DNA of 64,000 bases from Moraxella haemolytica (GCF_030177935.1 NZ_CP089974.1:62001-126000); one strand, 5' to 3'; positions 1 to 9,787 are shown, counted from the stretch's first letter. Translations and numbers: made by a program. Notes: generated by a model not told the origin, from the letters alone.

Positions 1-1
1 A

Positions 2-859
2 CAAGACATACCTGCTCGCATCAAAGCTAAGATTCTAACTTATTATAGTAATACTCACCATACTAGCATTGAAGAGAAAATTAAGACTTTTATAGATGCT
101 ATTGATAAAAAAGTCAAAGTAGCAAAAGAAGAGTTGGCAAAGGTAAGTGGGGTTGAAACTCAGAAACAGCAAATCTTGAAAAAACTCGAGCATGATATTG
201 AGGATCCACAAAAAGCACTGGTTGGGCTGATTGCGTCAGGTGATAAGGCTGATGTTGATAATAAGGATAATCTGATGGTTTATCTGCTCAAGATGCCACA
301 GGTAAGAGACATGACCATTGATGATTCGCTAAATGGTTTTTATGTTCTAGGTGAGCAGACAGTAGCCAGTGAGATTCCGAAGACAGGGCAGGCTCAGTAT
401 CAAGGTGCATGGTATGGCAGAATCCATAATAATCGCAGTTGGAGCGTTACACCAGCTGAGAGTAAGGCGAAGTTTGATGTGAACTTTAATGACAAAACAT
501 TAACAGGAAGTCTGACGGAGAAGAGTTCTAGCGATCCAACCTTCACCATTAACGCTAAGATTGAGGGCAATACCTTCTCTGGTACAGCAATCGCCAATGA
601 AAAAGGTATTTATGTAGATAAATATCTTGATATTGCAGGGGGCGTGATTAAACAAAATCCAGTGCTGAGTGATAATTTACAAGGCAGTTTTTATGGTAAA
701 GATGCTAAGCATTTAGCAGGTGGTTTTTCTTTTGATGGCGTATTAACCAAATATGATGGTACGAACACTTCTGAAGATGCAACAGATACTTTAGAAACTG
801 TGATTGGTGGCGGTGTGTTCTATGGCACCCAAGACGATAAAAAGAAAGTAACCCAATAA
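2..859 (+). CDS. lbpB: Lactoferrin/transferrin-binding surface lipoprotein B, C-terminal part (5' end outside window)
   Basis: The frame is open from base 2 to the TAA at 859 (285 codons), so the gene starts before the window; the lipoprotein signal and N-lobe are not visible. The last ~170 residues have the pattern of a TbpB/LbpB C-lobe eight-stranded barrel: a start like QYQGAWYGRI, alternating strands, the GTAIANEKG turn, and a closing GSFYGKDAKHLAGGFSFDG segment. Before the barrel lies a Lys/Glu-rich, helix-prone stretch (about codons 25-95) that is not typical of a compact beta lobe. It is 38 bp upstream of lbpA and on the same strand, with slam further down, matching the lbpB-lbpA-slam order known in Moraxella. 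LbpB/TbpB lipoproteins bind host lactoferrin or transferrin at the cell surface and pass iron to the TonB-dependent partner. LbpB rather than TbpB is inferred from gene order. Confidence 0.8.
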   Translation, partial: QDIPARIKAKILTYYSNTHHTSIEEKIKTFIDAIDKKVKVAKEELAKVSGVETQKQQILKKLEHDIEDPQKALVGLIASGDKADVDNKDNLMVYLLKMPQVRDMTIDDSLNGFYVLGEQTVASEIPKTGQAQYQGAWYGRIHNNRSWSVTPAESKAKFDVNFNDKTLTGSLTEKSSSDPTFTINAKIEGNTFSGTAIANEKGIYVDKYLDIAGGVIKQNPVLSDNLQGSFYGKDAKHLAGGFSFDGVLTKYDGTNTSEDATDTLETVIGGGVFYGTQDDKKKVTQ

Positions 860-897
860 CCCAATAGCAATCATCAAATAAAGATAAGAGGAAAAAC

Positions 898-3717
898 ATG
901 AAAACTGTTAATTGTCGTTTGACTCATCTGAGTTTGGCGGTGTGTGCGGTGTTGTTCGGCGGCATCACACCGGCAATCGCTGATGATGATAAGAAAAATG
1001 AACACACCAATGTGAATGTGAACACGCCAAACATCGTGCTAGATGAGATTGCTGCGGTCATTAAAAAACGCCCAACCAAAAGAAGCGAAGAGGTAACAGG
1101 GCTTGGTAAGACGGTCAAGACCGCAGAAGAAATCAGCGAAAAACAAATCCTATCGATTCGTGATCTGGTACGAGACACCCCTGGCGTGGCTGTTGTTGAA
1201 CAGGGTCGTGGAGCCAGTTCTGGATACACCGTGCGAGGCATGGATAAAAACCGTGTGGCGGTTACGGTAGATGGTCTAAACCAAGCACAGTCTTATTTGG
1301 TACAAAAACGGCAGGACGATGATGGTCGTGAAGGCAGTGGTGCGATTAACGAGATTGAGCTTGAGAATGTCAGTGCGGTGCAAATCAGCCAAGGGGCGAG
1401 CGGTACAGAATCTGGTAGTGGTGCACTAGGTGGTGCGGTGAGTTTTCGTACCAAAAGTGTCGATGATGTGCTAGATGGCGACCAAAAGTTCACTACTTTT
1501 TATAAAGGGGCGTATGCCAACCGTGATAAGCAAATCATGCACTCGGTAGGTGCTGCCTTTCGTAGCGACAAAGTAGATGCACTGGTGCAATACACCGACC
1601 GCACCAAAGATTCGGTGCAACCACACAAAGACATTCTTAAAACCCGGTATCGTGTCTGGCGTTGGGCAAGCACGCCTGAGGATTTTAAAAACGGTGGCAT
1701 TGAATTTGATAAATACAAATTCGTCATTGCTGAGGAATGTGCAGACTATCAAAATAACATCGATGGCTGCCAAGCCAAACCAACCGTCTCTAGTAAGCCA
1801 GTCTCAGAGGACATGAGTGCCAAAGACTACACCGGTAAAAGCCGTGTGATGGGTGATCCGATGGACTATGAGTCGGGGTCTTATTTGGCAAAATTTGGCT
1901 ATAACATCACCGATGGTCAAAGATTAGAAGCCATCTATGAAAACACCAAACAGCAGTACGATACCAGAGACATGACCAAAGAGGCGTATCATTTGGTGGA
2001 CCACCCAAATCTCAAAGGCGGTCCGTTAAACGCCAGTGCGAACAGTAAAAAAGTCTATACAGGTCAAAACTATCATGAAGGCTTTGTCAAAGCAGACTTC
2101 ATAGGGGCTCAATATGCTCAAGCCAGATTCATCAATGAGCGACACAACAAGACTCGTTGGGGTCTAGACTATCAGCTTAAAGGTGGTGATGTTCTGGGCG
2201 TGTTTGATGAGGCAAACATCAGCTTTGACCGTCAGTCGGTCAATATTGACAACTTTGCCATCACGAAAGCCTGCTCGGTTTATCCAAATGTGGACAAAGA
2301 TTGCAAGCCAAGTCCTGATAAGCCAAATTCTAGTGAATCGACCAACCGTACGACTTACAATGAATTGCACAATTTGATTCGTGCTAATTTTGCCAAAAGC
2401 TGGCATGGCGAAAAAATCACGCACAATATCCAAGGCGGTGTCGGTTTTGATAAATTCAAATCGACTCGTGGCATTAGTGATTTGCATACCAGAAGATACC
2501 TGCAAAACTTCAAATTCCTAGCTGACAAAAAGAACAAAGACGGCGAATTTATCCAAGTGTGGTCAGCAGACAAACCCATACTAGACCACCTTGATATCTG
2601 CCGAGACATGCCAGAGAGACTGGGTGAGGCTCGCAAATGTGGCGACAGTGTCATCACAGGTTATAATGCCTATGCTAGCTTAAAAGACACGATTCACTTT
2701 GGTGAGCGCACTGACTTAAGTATTGGGCTACGCCATGATAAGCACAAGTTCAACACTGATGATGACTGGACTGGTACTGGCAAATATAGTAATACTTCTT
2801 GGAATGTTGGCTTGGCGTTTAGACCGACTGACCGTATCGAACTGCTGTATCGCATCTCATCAGGCTATCGTGTCCCAAGTTTCAAAGAGCTGTTCGGCTA
2901 TCGCCTAGATGGGCAAACCAAAGAACAAACAAAAACGCCACCATTTGATAGAATTTTCCGTCATGAGGTAACCAATGTGCGTCCAGAGAAAGCCTTGAAC
3001 CAAGAGATTGGGGTGGTATTTGGTGGTAATTTGGGTAATTTAGAGGTCAGCTACTTTGACAACCGTTATGAGGATTTGATTGACCTAACGCTCAAAAGTT
3101 TCCCTGGTGCGACACCACTGCTGCCGAGCAACAACATTTGGGCATATCGTAACTACCAAGATGTGCATTTAAATGGCTTTACGCTGGGCGGTAAGCTGTA
3201 TTTTGATGCGTTGTCGGACAAACTGCCATCAGGATTGACAGGACGATTGGCTTATCTAAGAACCAATGTCAAATCTAACAAGCTAAAAGATGTGTTTGTT
3301 AATGCAGATGGATATTTCTTAGATACCATCACGCCCACCCGTTATGTCTTGGGTCTAGATTATGCTGCTGATAGTGATAAGTGGGGCGTGGGAGCAACTT
3401 GGACCTTTACAGGTGCTAAAAATGAGGACGAGCTAAAAACAAAAGCTTTCGTCCCAAGTGGAGAAAGTTATGAGCGACGGGCAACGAACGCTCGTAGTGG
3501 CAAATGGCAGACGCTAGATTTATCGGCGTTCTACCGCCCCAACCAGTATATTACTGTGCGTGGTAGCATTCAAAACGCATTGAACCATCGCTATAGCACT
3601 TGGGAATCGTTGCGTCAGACTTCTATCACTTCTGGCAATGCACACGAGCAAGGTTCGTTCAATCAGTATGCCGCCCCTGGTCGCAACTTTGTTGTATCGC
3701 TAGAGATGAAATACTAA
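898..3717 (+). CDS. lbpA: TonB-dependent lactoferrin (or transferrin) receptor LbpA
   Basis: 939 residues with a signal peptide ending near AIA|DDD. A TonB-box-like NIVLDEIAAV follows, then the plug with motifs shared by TbpA/LbpA (EVTGLGK, IRDLVRDTPGVAVVEQGRGASSG, VRGMDKNRVAVTVDG, GSGALGGAVSFRTKS). The 22-strand barrel ends in YAAPGRNFVVSLEMKY with a terminal aromatic residue. C-terminal phrases such as WQTLDLS and TWESLRQT look closer to neisserial LbpA than TbpA; this is from memory and not from an alignment. The protein imports iron stripped from host lactoferrin across the outer membrane, using TonB-ExbBD energy. The SD AAGAGG precedes the ATG. It sits 38 bp after lbpB, probably in one operon. 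A Fur site would be expected upstream of lbpB, outside the window. Confidence 0.82.
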   Translation: MKTVNCRLTHLSLAVCAVLFGGITPAIADDDKKNEHTNVNVNTPNIVLDEIAAVIKKRPTKRSEEVTGLGKTVKTAEEISEKQILSIRDLVRDTPGVAVVEQGRGASSGYTVRGMDKNRVAVTVDGLNQAQSYLVQKRQDDDGREGSGAINEIELENVSAVQISQGASGTESGSGALGGAVSFRTKSVDDVLDGDQKFTTFYKGAYANRDKQIMHSVGAAFRSDKVDALVQYTDRTKDSVQPHKDILKTRYRVWRWASTPEDFKNGGIEFDKYKFVIAEECADYQNNIDGCQAKPTVSSKPVSEDMSAKDYTGKSRVMGDPMDYESGSYLAKFGYNITDGQRLEAIYENTKQQYDTRDMTKEAYHLVDHPNLKGGPLNASANSKKVYTGQNYHEGFVKADFIGAQYAQARFINERHNKTRWGLDYQLKGGDVLGVFDEANISFDRQSVNIDNFAITKACSVYPNVDKDCKPSPDKPNSSESTNRTTYNELHNLIRANFAKSWHGEKITHNIQGGVGFDKFKSTRGISDLHTRRYLQNFKFLADKKNKDGEFIQVWSADKPILDHLDICRDMPERLGEARKCGDSVITGYNAYASLKDTIHFGERTDLSIGLRHDKHKFNTDDDWTGTGKYSNTSWNVGLAFRPTDRIELLYRISSGYRVPSFKELFGYRLDGQTKEQTKTPPFDRIFRHEVTNVRPEKALNQEIGVVFGGNLGNLEVSYFDNRYEDLIDLTLKSFPGATPLLPSNNIWAYRNYQDVHLNGFTLGGKLYFDALSDKLPSGLTGRLAYLRTNVKSNKLKDVFVNADGYFLDTITPTRYVLGLDYAADSDKWGVGATWTFTGAKNEDELKTKAFVPSGESYERRATNARSGKWQTLDLSAFYRPNQYITVRGSIQNALNHRYSTWESLRQTSITSGNAHEQGSFNQYAAPGRNFVVSLEMKY

Positions 3718-4031
3718 TCGCTGTAGAGCTTAGGCTTAATTCATCGTATCAGAGATTAAGCCTAAACAATAAGGCTCTTACGCTTATGATATGACCTATG
3801 TACGCCCACCATATCATCAATACGATACTAAAGTGGGCGTATTTTTTTTGTGGCATAAGACGATGGGTGTTAGATGTATTTTATTGTTCATGGTTACTGC
3901 TAATCAAGATTGAACCATCAATATAATTTTGCCAATGCGTAAGTTTACTGTTGGTTGTAGACTAAGTCTATTAGGTGGCTTTAGCGTTATTTGCTTTTAG
4001 GTAATATCAGATAAAAATGTGAGAAACTATC
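3718..4031 (+). other. lbpA-slam intergenic region (314 bp)
   Basis: Holds the lbpA terminator at 3801-3848. The remainder (3850-4031) should carry the slam promoter, but I see no convincing -35/-10 pair and no clear Fur-box palindrome. No coding potential is supported. Confidence 0.5.
3801..3848 (+). terminator. Rho-independent terminator after lbpA
   Basis: A 9-bp perfect stem TACGCCCAC (3801-3809) / GTGGGCGTA (3833-3841) with a 23-nt loop is followed by a run of T. It suggests that lbpBA transcription ends before slam. Confidence 0.65.
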
Positions 4032-5492
4032 ATGTGTATAAAATTTGTTGGAAAAAAAACATCTGTGAAGGTGTTATCAGGTTTGATGCTGTCATTGATG
4101 ATGCAGGCTCATGCCAGTCAGATTGACGAGCAAAGCCAAGATGACAGAAGGCGACAATCTGCCGATCAGCCTTTTGTTCTGCCTGCCGTACCTGCCGATC
4201 CAGAGTTGCCTATCGCCAACCCAAAAACGCAGGCGATGATGGTTGATGAACAAGCATTGTTAGAGCAATCAGAGCTATTAGCAAGAGCGATGCTGTCAGC
4301 ATTGGTATATCATCAGGCTGATGGCGTAGAGGTGCTATTGCCCATCTATGAAGCACAGCCGAAAACGCTGATAGAAGCACCAATGATTATCTGGGCGAGA
4401 GCGACCTTAGCAACCAAGAAGCAAGACCATCGGACGGCCACTGCCTTATATCAAGAGCTTGTTAAGGACTATCCTGATAACCAACTTTTTAAAGCACGAC
4501 TGGTTCAAAGCCTAGTTGCCCATCGTCAGTATAAAGAAGCACACGACATCATCACGACCGACCCCATCTTAGCGGTGCAGATGGCACCTTATGTTAGGGC
4601 GATTGATGAGATGGGCAAAACAAACATTCGTATCGGAGGCAATCTGATTATTGATAAAAACATTAATAATGCACCTAGGAGTCGTGATTTGGGTGGTGGT
4701 TGGACAGCAAACGAACCCATCTCGGCACATGGCTTGGCGTCAAATGTTGGTATCTCCAAGCGATTCTTGCTAGAGCAGGGTGTATCAATCACGCCAGAGC
4801 TTGGTGTTCGCAGTAAGTTATACCGTGATGCCAAGCAGTATAATGAAGTTGCAGTACGCTCATCTTTTGGGATTGGTCTGCGTGATGATAAAGGTGGTCT
4901 TAGCATCTCACCTTTTCATGAAATCACTTATTATGCAGGGGGAGGTAAGGATAATCACAAGCTGACGCATTTTTCTGATAGTCTGGGTGTGCGTGTTAGG
5001 GCTGATAAGATGCTTGATAATGGTGGGCAATTCTCAACCCAAGCAGAAATTGCCAAAAATCGCTATCAGACTCGTAAGCATCTAGATGGGCATAGTGCGA
5101 GCATTTCTCCTAGTTTTAGCAAGCGATACGCCGCTTTGGGTAATGCTTGGCTTAGTGTGGGGGCGGATTTTAACTATGTCAAAACCAAAGATAAAGATGA
5201 TTCGTACCGCAGGTTTGGGCTGACAGGTGGACTCACCAAGCAGTGGCAAGATGTCGGCATGAGTGCCAATGTCAGCTATGCCAAAAGACGCTATCTAGCA
5301 CCCATGCCTATTTTTAAGCAAACGCAGGTCAATGATGAATATGGTGCTGGGGTCAGCTTTTGGCATGATAAGTTAAAATACAAGAACTTTATGCCACGCC
5401 TAACTTGGCAATACCAAAAAACTGACAGTAGTATCGCCTTGTATCGCCATGATAAGAACCGAGTGTTTGTTGAAATCACAGGCAGTTTTTAG
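4032..5492 (+). CDS. Slam: surface lipoprotein assembly modulator (TPR + DUF560 barrel)
   Basis: 486 residues. A signal peptide ends near AHA|SQ. Residues ~75-190 are helical TPR-like repeats (for example ATALYQELVKDYPDNQLFKARLVQSL split over two helices). From ~200 to the end are alternating amphipathic strands that close in VFVEITGSF with terminal Phe, as for a 14-strand outer-membrane barrel of the DUF560 family. Slam proteins move lipoproteins such as TbpB/LbpB to the outer face of the outer membrane. In Moraxella the open reading frame after lbpA (historically orf3 of the lbp locus) is a Slam, and the length matches the neisserial proteins. The immediate neighbour LbpB is the expected client. 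It is separated from lbpA by a terminator, so it likely has its own promoter. The ATG at 4032 is preceded by a weak SD (GAGAAAC). Confidence 0.85.
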   Translation: MCIKFVGKKTSVKVLSGLMLSLMMQAHASQIDEQSQDDRRRQSADQPFVLPAVPADPELPIANPKTQAMMVDEQALLEQSELLARAMLSALVYHQADGVEVLLPIYEAQPKTLIEAPMIIWARATLATKKQDHRTATALYQELVKDYPDNQLFKARLVQSLVAHRQYKEAHDIITTDPILAVQMAPYVRAIDEMGKTNIRIGGNLIIDKNINNAPRSRDLGGGWTANEPISAHGLASNVGISKRFLLEQGVSITPELGVRSKLYRDAKQYNEVAVRSSFGIGLRDDKGGLSISPFHEITYYAGGGKDNHKLTHFSDSLGVRVRADKMLDNGGQFSTQAEIAKNRYQTRKHLDGHSASISPSFSKRYAALGNAWLSVGADFNYVKTKDKDDSYRRFGLTGGLTKQWQDVGMSANVSYAKRRYLAPMPIFKQTQVNDEYGAGVSFWHDKLKYKNFMPRLTWQYQKTDSSIALYRHDKNRVFVEITGSF

Positions 5493-5520
5493 ATGGTTGA
5501 TGACTGTTTTTGTCAAAAAT

Positions 5521-5549
5521 AAAACGCCCACATGAGGCGTTTTATTTAT
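5521..5549. terminator. Bidirectional terminator between slam and pepA
   Basis: AAAACGCC (5521-5528) pairs with GGCGTTTT (5536-5543), with A-runs and T-runs on both sides. It serves the convergent genes slam (+) and pepA (-). Confidence 0.7.
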
Positions 5550-5576
5550 TTAGCTTGTTTGTTCAACACTCATCAA

Positions 5577-7073
5577 TCAGCTGACTTGTGATTTTAGGTA
5601 TTGCATCAACATTGGCACAGGACGACCTGTCGCCCCTTTATTGCTACCGCTAATCCATGCAGTACCTGCGATGTCAAGGTGTGCCCACGCTTGACCTTCT
5701 TTGATGAAATGCTTCAAAAAACACGCTGCGGTGATAGAGCCACCTTCACGACTGCCGATGTTTTGTAAGTCGGCGAACTTTGATTTTAGTTGGGCGGCAT
5801 AACCATCATCTAGTGGCATTTGCCAAATTAGGTCGCCTGCGTATTCGCCTGCTGACTCTAGGGCAAATAGTGTGTCTTCGTCATTACTAAATACGCCTGA
5901 ACGCACGCCACCTAGTGCGATGACGCACGCACCTGTCAAGGTGGCAGCATCAATGATGGTGCGTGGCTCATAGTTGTCTTGGACATAGCACAGAGCATCG
6001 CACAGTACCAGACGACCTTCGGCATCGGTGTTTAGGATTTCAACACTGGTGCCGTTCATTGCAGTAACGATGTCGCCTGGGCGAGTGGCAGTGCCTGATG
6101 GCATATTCTCAGCACAAGCAAGTACGGTAACAATATCAAGTTTAAGACCTGCTTCACACACAGCTTTGGTTGTGCCTAACATGGCGGCTGCACCACCCAT
6201 GTCAAACTTCATCTCATCCATGCCTGCACCTGGTTTTAGTGAGATACCACCTGTATCAAAGGTAATGCCTTTGCCCACTAGGGCGATAGGATTGGATAGT
6301 TTGGATTTTTTGTTCTTTTTGGTTTTGCCAAAGTATTCGATGATGACCAATTTGCCTTCTTCGGCAGAACCTTGTGAAACAGCCATGAAACAGCCCATAC
6401 CCAGTTTGGCGATTTCTTTTTCACCTAAAACGGTAACTTCAACTTTATCGCTGTATTCTTTGGCAAGTTTTTTGGCTTCTTTGGCGATGGCACTTGGGGT
6501 TAGGAGATTGGGTGCTTCATTTGCCACATCACGAGCAAGGCTTTGACCGATAAAAGTCGCTTGAGCGTACTCAAGAGCGGCTTTGTAGTCGTTTTCGCTG
6601 TCTTTGTTGTTAATGAAGTTGATGGCGGTCAGTTGGTCGGCATCGGCTTTTTGGCTCAAGTGGCGGTCAAAGCGATAACCGGCATTTAGAATGCTCAGCA
6701 CAAACTGTGTGAAGTGCTTTTGGCAGATTGTATCGCCCCAGATGATGGCGGCGGATTTTTGGTTTTTAATGGCTTTGTAGGTTGCGTCCCCTACCTTTTG
6801 AATGTTGGTTGCCAACTTGTCAAGTTTGCCCACGCCGATAATGGTAATGCCGGCACGGTCGCTGTCTAGGGCATAATCACTGACGCTATCGCCCAGTGTT
6901 GCTTTAAAGCCAGACTTTGCGATTAAGGCTTTGGCGTGTTCTGTATGTTCGCTGTTGTGATTACCCAGTATTACCCCTTCGCTGTCAGCGAAAAATACCA
7001 GTTGCGGTAGTGGGTTGGTTTTGGTGGGTTTTTTTAGGGTGAGTTTTGGATTGACTTGTAGTGTTATTGACAT
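5577..7073 (-). CDS. pepA: Leucyl aminopeptidase PepA (M17 family)
   Basis: 498 residues, the normal length for bacterial M17 aminopeptidases. The C-terminal catalytic domain carries the two-metal site: K268, D273, D291, D350 and E352, with the catalytic K280 and R354. The signature NTDAEGRLVLCD is intact. The enzyme removes N-terminal residues from peptides in the cytoplasm as a hexamer; in some bacteria it also acts as a DNA-binding regulator, which cannot be judged here. It is divergent from lptF, an arrangement common in Gammaproteobacteria. Two direct copies of ATATTCAT (7184-7191, 7198-7205) lie in the shared upstream region; their meaning is unknown. Confidence 0.95.
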   Translation of the reverse strand: MSITLQVNPKLTLKKPTKTNPLPQLVFFADSEGVILGNHNSEHTEHAKALIAKSGFKATLGDSVSDYALDSDRAGITIIGVGKLDKLATNIQKVGDATYKAIKNQKSAAIIWGDTICQKHFTQFVLSILNAGYRFDRHLSQKADADQLTAINFINNKDSENDYKAALEYAQATFIGQSLARDVANEAPNLLTPSAIAKEAKKLAKEYSDKVEVTVLGEKEIAKLGMGCFMAVSQGSAEEGKLVIIEYFGKTKKNKKSKLSNPIALVGKGITFDTGGISLKPGAGMDEMKFDMGGAAAMLGTTKAVCEAGLKLDIVTVLACAENMPSGTATRPGDIVTAMNGTSVEILNTDAEGRLVLCDALCYVQDNYEPRTIIDAATLTGACVIALGGVRSGVFSNDEDTLFALESAGEYAGDLIWQMPLDDGYAAQLKSKFADLQNIGSREGGSITAACFLKHFIKEGQAWAHLDIAGTAWISGSNKGATGRPVPMLMQYLKSQVS

Positions 7074-7354
7074 GATGTATCCTTGTTTGATGCCGTTTGT
7101 AGTTTAAAGGGGCTGTCAAGCTGATGGAGCAATTAGCATGACAAACGCCCTAGTTTAGCACATTTAACATACATTATGGAATGATATTCATAAAATAATA
7201 TTCATCAAACAAGGTGTGCATGACATGATGGGTGGTATGAAATAAATCGTTGCGTTTTTATGGCTAAAAATAACAAAATCACGGTACAATCACGCCTTTT
7301 TGGTGTGGTTTTTTGCTATAATAACAGGTTATTTTATCTAGATTGGATAATGCT

Positions 7355-8569
7355 GTGATTCTACGCCGCTACATGATACGAGAAGTTGCTACGACCACCG
7401 CCTTAGTTTTGGGGTTTTTGGTGGTGATGCTTTTGGGTGGGCGATTGATTCGTTATTTTGGAATGGCAGCAGAAGGCGGTCTAGATGTTGGTGTATTGTT
7501 TGCCTTGATTGGCTATAACTTGCCATATTTTTTGGAGTTGATTTTTCCGCTGTCGTTTTTTATTGGACTTATGCTTGTTTTTGGGCGACTTTATGCTGAC
7601 CATGAGATGGCGGTCTTCAATGCCAGTGGTATCAGTCGTGGACGAGTGGCAAGATTGCTGATGCCTTTGGTGGTGATTGTATTTTTTGCCCAAAGTGCCA
7701 TCACCATTTGGGGTAAGCCGTGGGGTGTAGCAAAAGCGACCAACATTTGGCAAGAGCAATCCGCCCTAGAGGTGTTTGATCTCATCACACCAAAAAAATT
7801 CATCAGTAGCGGTGATTACCATCTGTATGTGGGCGATGTTGGCAAAAATAGAGAATATCTAAAAGATGTCATCGTCATTCAGATGGCAAGCAATCAAAAA
7901 ATAGATGCCGCAGCATTTGGCGACATCAGTCGTCAAGATACCAAGACCGCCGCCAAAGCTGAAGCAGCCGTTCAGCAGATTCCAACCAAATTATTAAGCG
8001 AAAAAGACAGTATTATCTTTGCCAAATCTGCCACGCAGGTGGCAAGCGATGATGGTGTGGTGCGACTAGACTTACATCAAGGGCGACGCTATGAAGTTGA
8101 CGCAACCAGCAAAAAATACAGCCAAGTTGGTTTTGAACGCTATCGCATCAGTCTATCAGCGAGCAAGACTGACGACCTAAAATCAATGAAAATTGAAGGT
8201 TGGAGTACGCCAGAACTGCTCGCCAATTTAAATAAAAACATCTCAAATCCAAGCGATAGCCAAATCCATGCTGAGCTTGGCTATCGTCTGAGTTTGCCTT
8301 GGCTTATCATCATCGCTGTCATGTTAGCACCATCTTTGGCACAGGTGCGACCACGACAGGGGCGGTGGTTGAAGTTGATTCCTGCCATTTTTATTTTTGT
8401 GGTCAATGTACTCATTATCATTTCCCTAAAAGAGAGTATTGCCAAAGGCAAGATGGGCGGTTGGGCATATCCTGCGGTGCTTGCGGTACTGTTTTTGATT
8501 GCCTTATATATCAATTATCATGAACGCACCATGACACGACTGCGTCTAGGGCGGAGAATTCGCACATGA
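7355..8569 (+). CDS. lptF: LPS export ABC transporter permease LptF
   Basis: About 404 residues from a GTG at 7355, giving MILRRYMIREV, which matches the usual start of LptF; a TTG at 7343 would add four residues. GGA at 7345-7347 is a plausible SD for the GTG. Membrane segments lie near residues 15-35, 55-85, 100-120 at the N-terminus and in three helices after ~310, with a periplasmic beta-jellyroll between, as in the YjgP/YjgQ family. LptF and LptG form the inner-membrane part of the LptB2FG extractor that lifts lipooligosaccharide from the inner membrane to the LptC-A-D bridge. It overlaps lptG by 4 bp (ATGA), indicating translational coupling. Confidence 0.93.
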   Translation: MILRRYMIREVATTTALVLGFLVVMLLGGRLIRYFGMAAEGGLDVGVLFALIGYNLPYFLELIFPLSFFIGLMLVFGRLYADHEMAVFNASGISRGRVARLLMPLVVIVFFAQSAITIWGKPWGVAKATNIWQEQSALEVFDLITPKKFISSGDYHLYVGDVGKNREYLKDVIVIQMASNQKIDAAAFGDISRQDTKTAAKAEAAVQQIPTKLLSEKDSIIFAKSATQVASDDGVVRLDLHQGRRYEVDATSKKYSQVGFERYRISLSASKTDDLKSMKIEGWSTPELLANLNKNISNPSDSQIHAELGYRLSLPWLIIIAVMLAPSLAQVRPRQGRWLKLIPAIFIFVVNVLIIISLKESIAKGKMGGWAYPAVLAVLFLIALYINYHERTMTRLRLGRRIRT

Positions 8570-9654
8570 AGTCTTATATCTTGGCACGCTATGTGATTTA
8601 TGCCGCCTTATTTGCGATGTTAGGGGCGGTGATTGGGCTATGGCTGTTGCAGATGGTTTTTGCCTACTTGGGGGAGCTTGAGAATCTGAGTGATACTTAT
8701 ACGGTCAAAGACGCATTGACTTTTATTTTGTATCGCTCGCCATATTTTTTGGTGCAGTTCATTCCGACTGGTGCATTGCTGGGGGCGGTGATTGGGCTTG
8801 GGCTACTGGCGGGCAATAGTGAGCTGGTGAGTATGCAGGCAGCAGGTGTGAGTAAATATCGCATCATTGGTTGGGCGATGTTACCTGCGAGTATCTTTGT
8901 GGTGATTTCGTTGGCGGTGAATCAGTTTGTTCTGCCCATCACCAACCAAAAAGCCGACACCATTACGACACACAACACCCAAGATAGGCTTGTTTCTATC
9001 AATGGTTATTGGTCGGTCAGTGAGCATGATACAGGGCAAGATATCGTCTATATTAGTTATGCTGACAGCGAAGGTAAACTGGGCGAGATCAAGCGATACA
9101 CATTGGATAATAATAGCAATCTGACCGTTGCCATGCGGGCAGTATCAGGCAGTTATGATGGGCAATCAGACACTCGTTATAATTGGACCATGAATGATGT
9201 TGATGTGGTGAATATCCAACAAAGTGGCGTCAAACAGCGTCATGACAGTAAAAGACAGCTAACGCTTCCTATCGCTCCGACTGATGTGCATCTGCTGACT
9301 CGTGAGCCTGAAGATATGTCATTGACGGACCTATATGCCCACAGACAGCTGATGAATCATCAAGGCATATCATCTGCTCGTCATGAGCTAAAATTTTGGC
9401 AAAAACTGTTCTCGCCATTTGCGGTGCTATCTTTGGTATTGGTGGCATCGTCATTTGTTTTTGGTTCACTACGCTCGCACGGTTTGGGGCTTCGTATCGT
9501 TGTGTCGTTATTGACAGGACTGTTATTTAGCTATTTGACCGACTTGACAGGTTTTATCGCCTTAGCCACCAAATTTTCACCTTTTATTATGGCACTATTA
9601 CCCATCATCATTAGTACGGCAGTGGGGATATATCTTTTACAAAAACGCCAGTAG
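8566..9654 (+). CDS. lptG: LPS export ABC transporter permease LptG
   Basis: 362 residues in the YjgP/YjgQ family. Membrane helices occur at about residues 10-32, 55-85 and 98-120, followed by a periplasmic jellyroll domain (~130-260) and three C-terminal helices (~275-360) ending in KRQ. It pairs with LptF in the LptB2FG complex. The start codon overlaps the lptF stop (ATGA at 8566), so the two subunits are likely made in equal amounts. lptB is not in the window. Confidence 0.93.
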   Translation: MKSYILARYVIYAALFAMLGAVIGLWLLQMVFAYLGELENLSDTYTVKDALTFILYRSPYFLVQFIPTGALLGAVIGLGLLAGNSELVSMQAAGVSKYRIIGWAMLPASIFVVISLAVNQFVLPITNQKADTITTHNTQDRLVSINGYWSVSEHDTGQDIVYISYADSEGKLGEIKRYTLDNNSNLTVAMRAVSGSYDGQSDTRYNWTMNDVDVVNIQQSGVKQRHDSKRQLTLPIAPTDVHLLTREPEDMSLTDLYAHRQLMNHQGISSARHELKFWQKLFSPFAVLSLVLVASSFVFGSLRSHGLGLRIVVSLLTGLLFSYLTDLTGFIALATKFSPFIMALLPIIISTAVGIYLLQKRQ

Positions 9655-9787
9655 ATGGCTTGGTTGGATTAGCATGGCGTGCCTAAAAAATCAGTGCCCT
9701 TATCTTTTGTTTAATCTGTCTTTTTGCTTAAACTGAGTGGTTTTTTAAGAAAGTTTTGACGGATGTATTGATTTGATAAATAAAAAA

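Noticed and set aside
898-3717. Assignment as TbpA instead of LbpA
   Set aside because: Gene order (B-A-slam) and C-terminal phrases favour LbpA, but the families are close; a phylogeny with characterised TbpA and LbpA would settle it.
6028-6546. 172-codon plus-strand frame inside pepA
   Set aside because: It is antisense to a well-conserved enzyme, has no family features and no start signals.
7181-7205. ArgR- or Fur-like site between pepA and lptF
   Set aside because: Only two direct copies of ATATTCAT are present, with no full dyad fitting either consensus.
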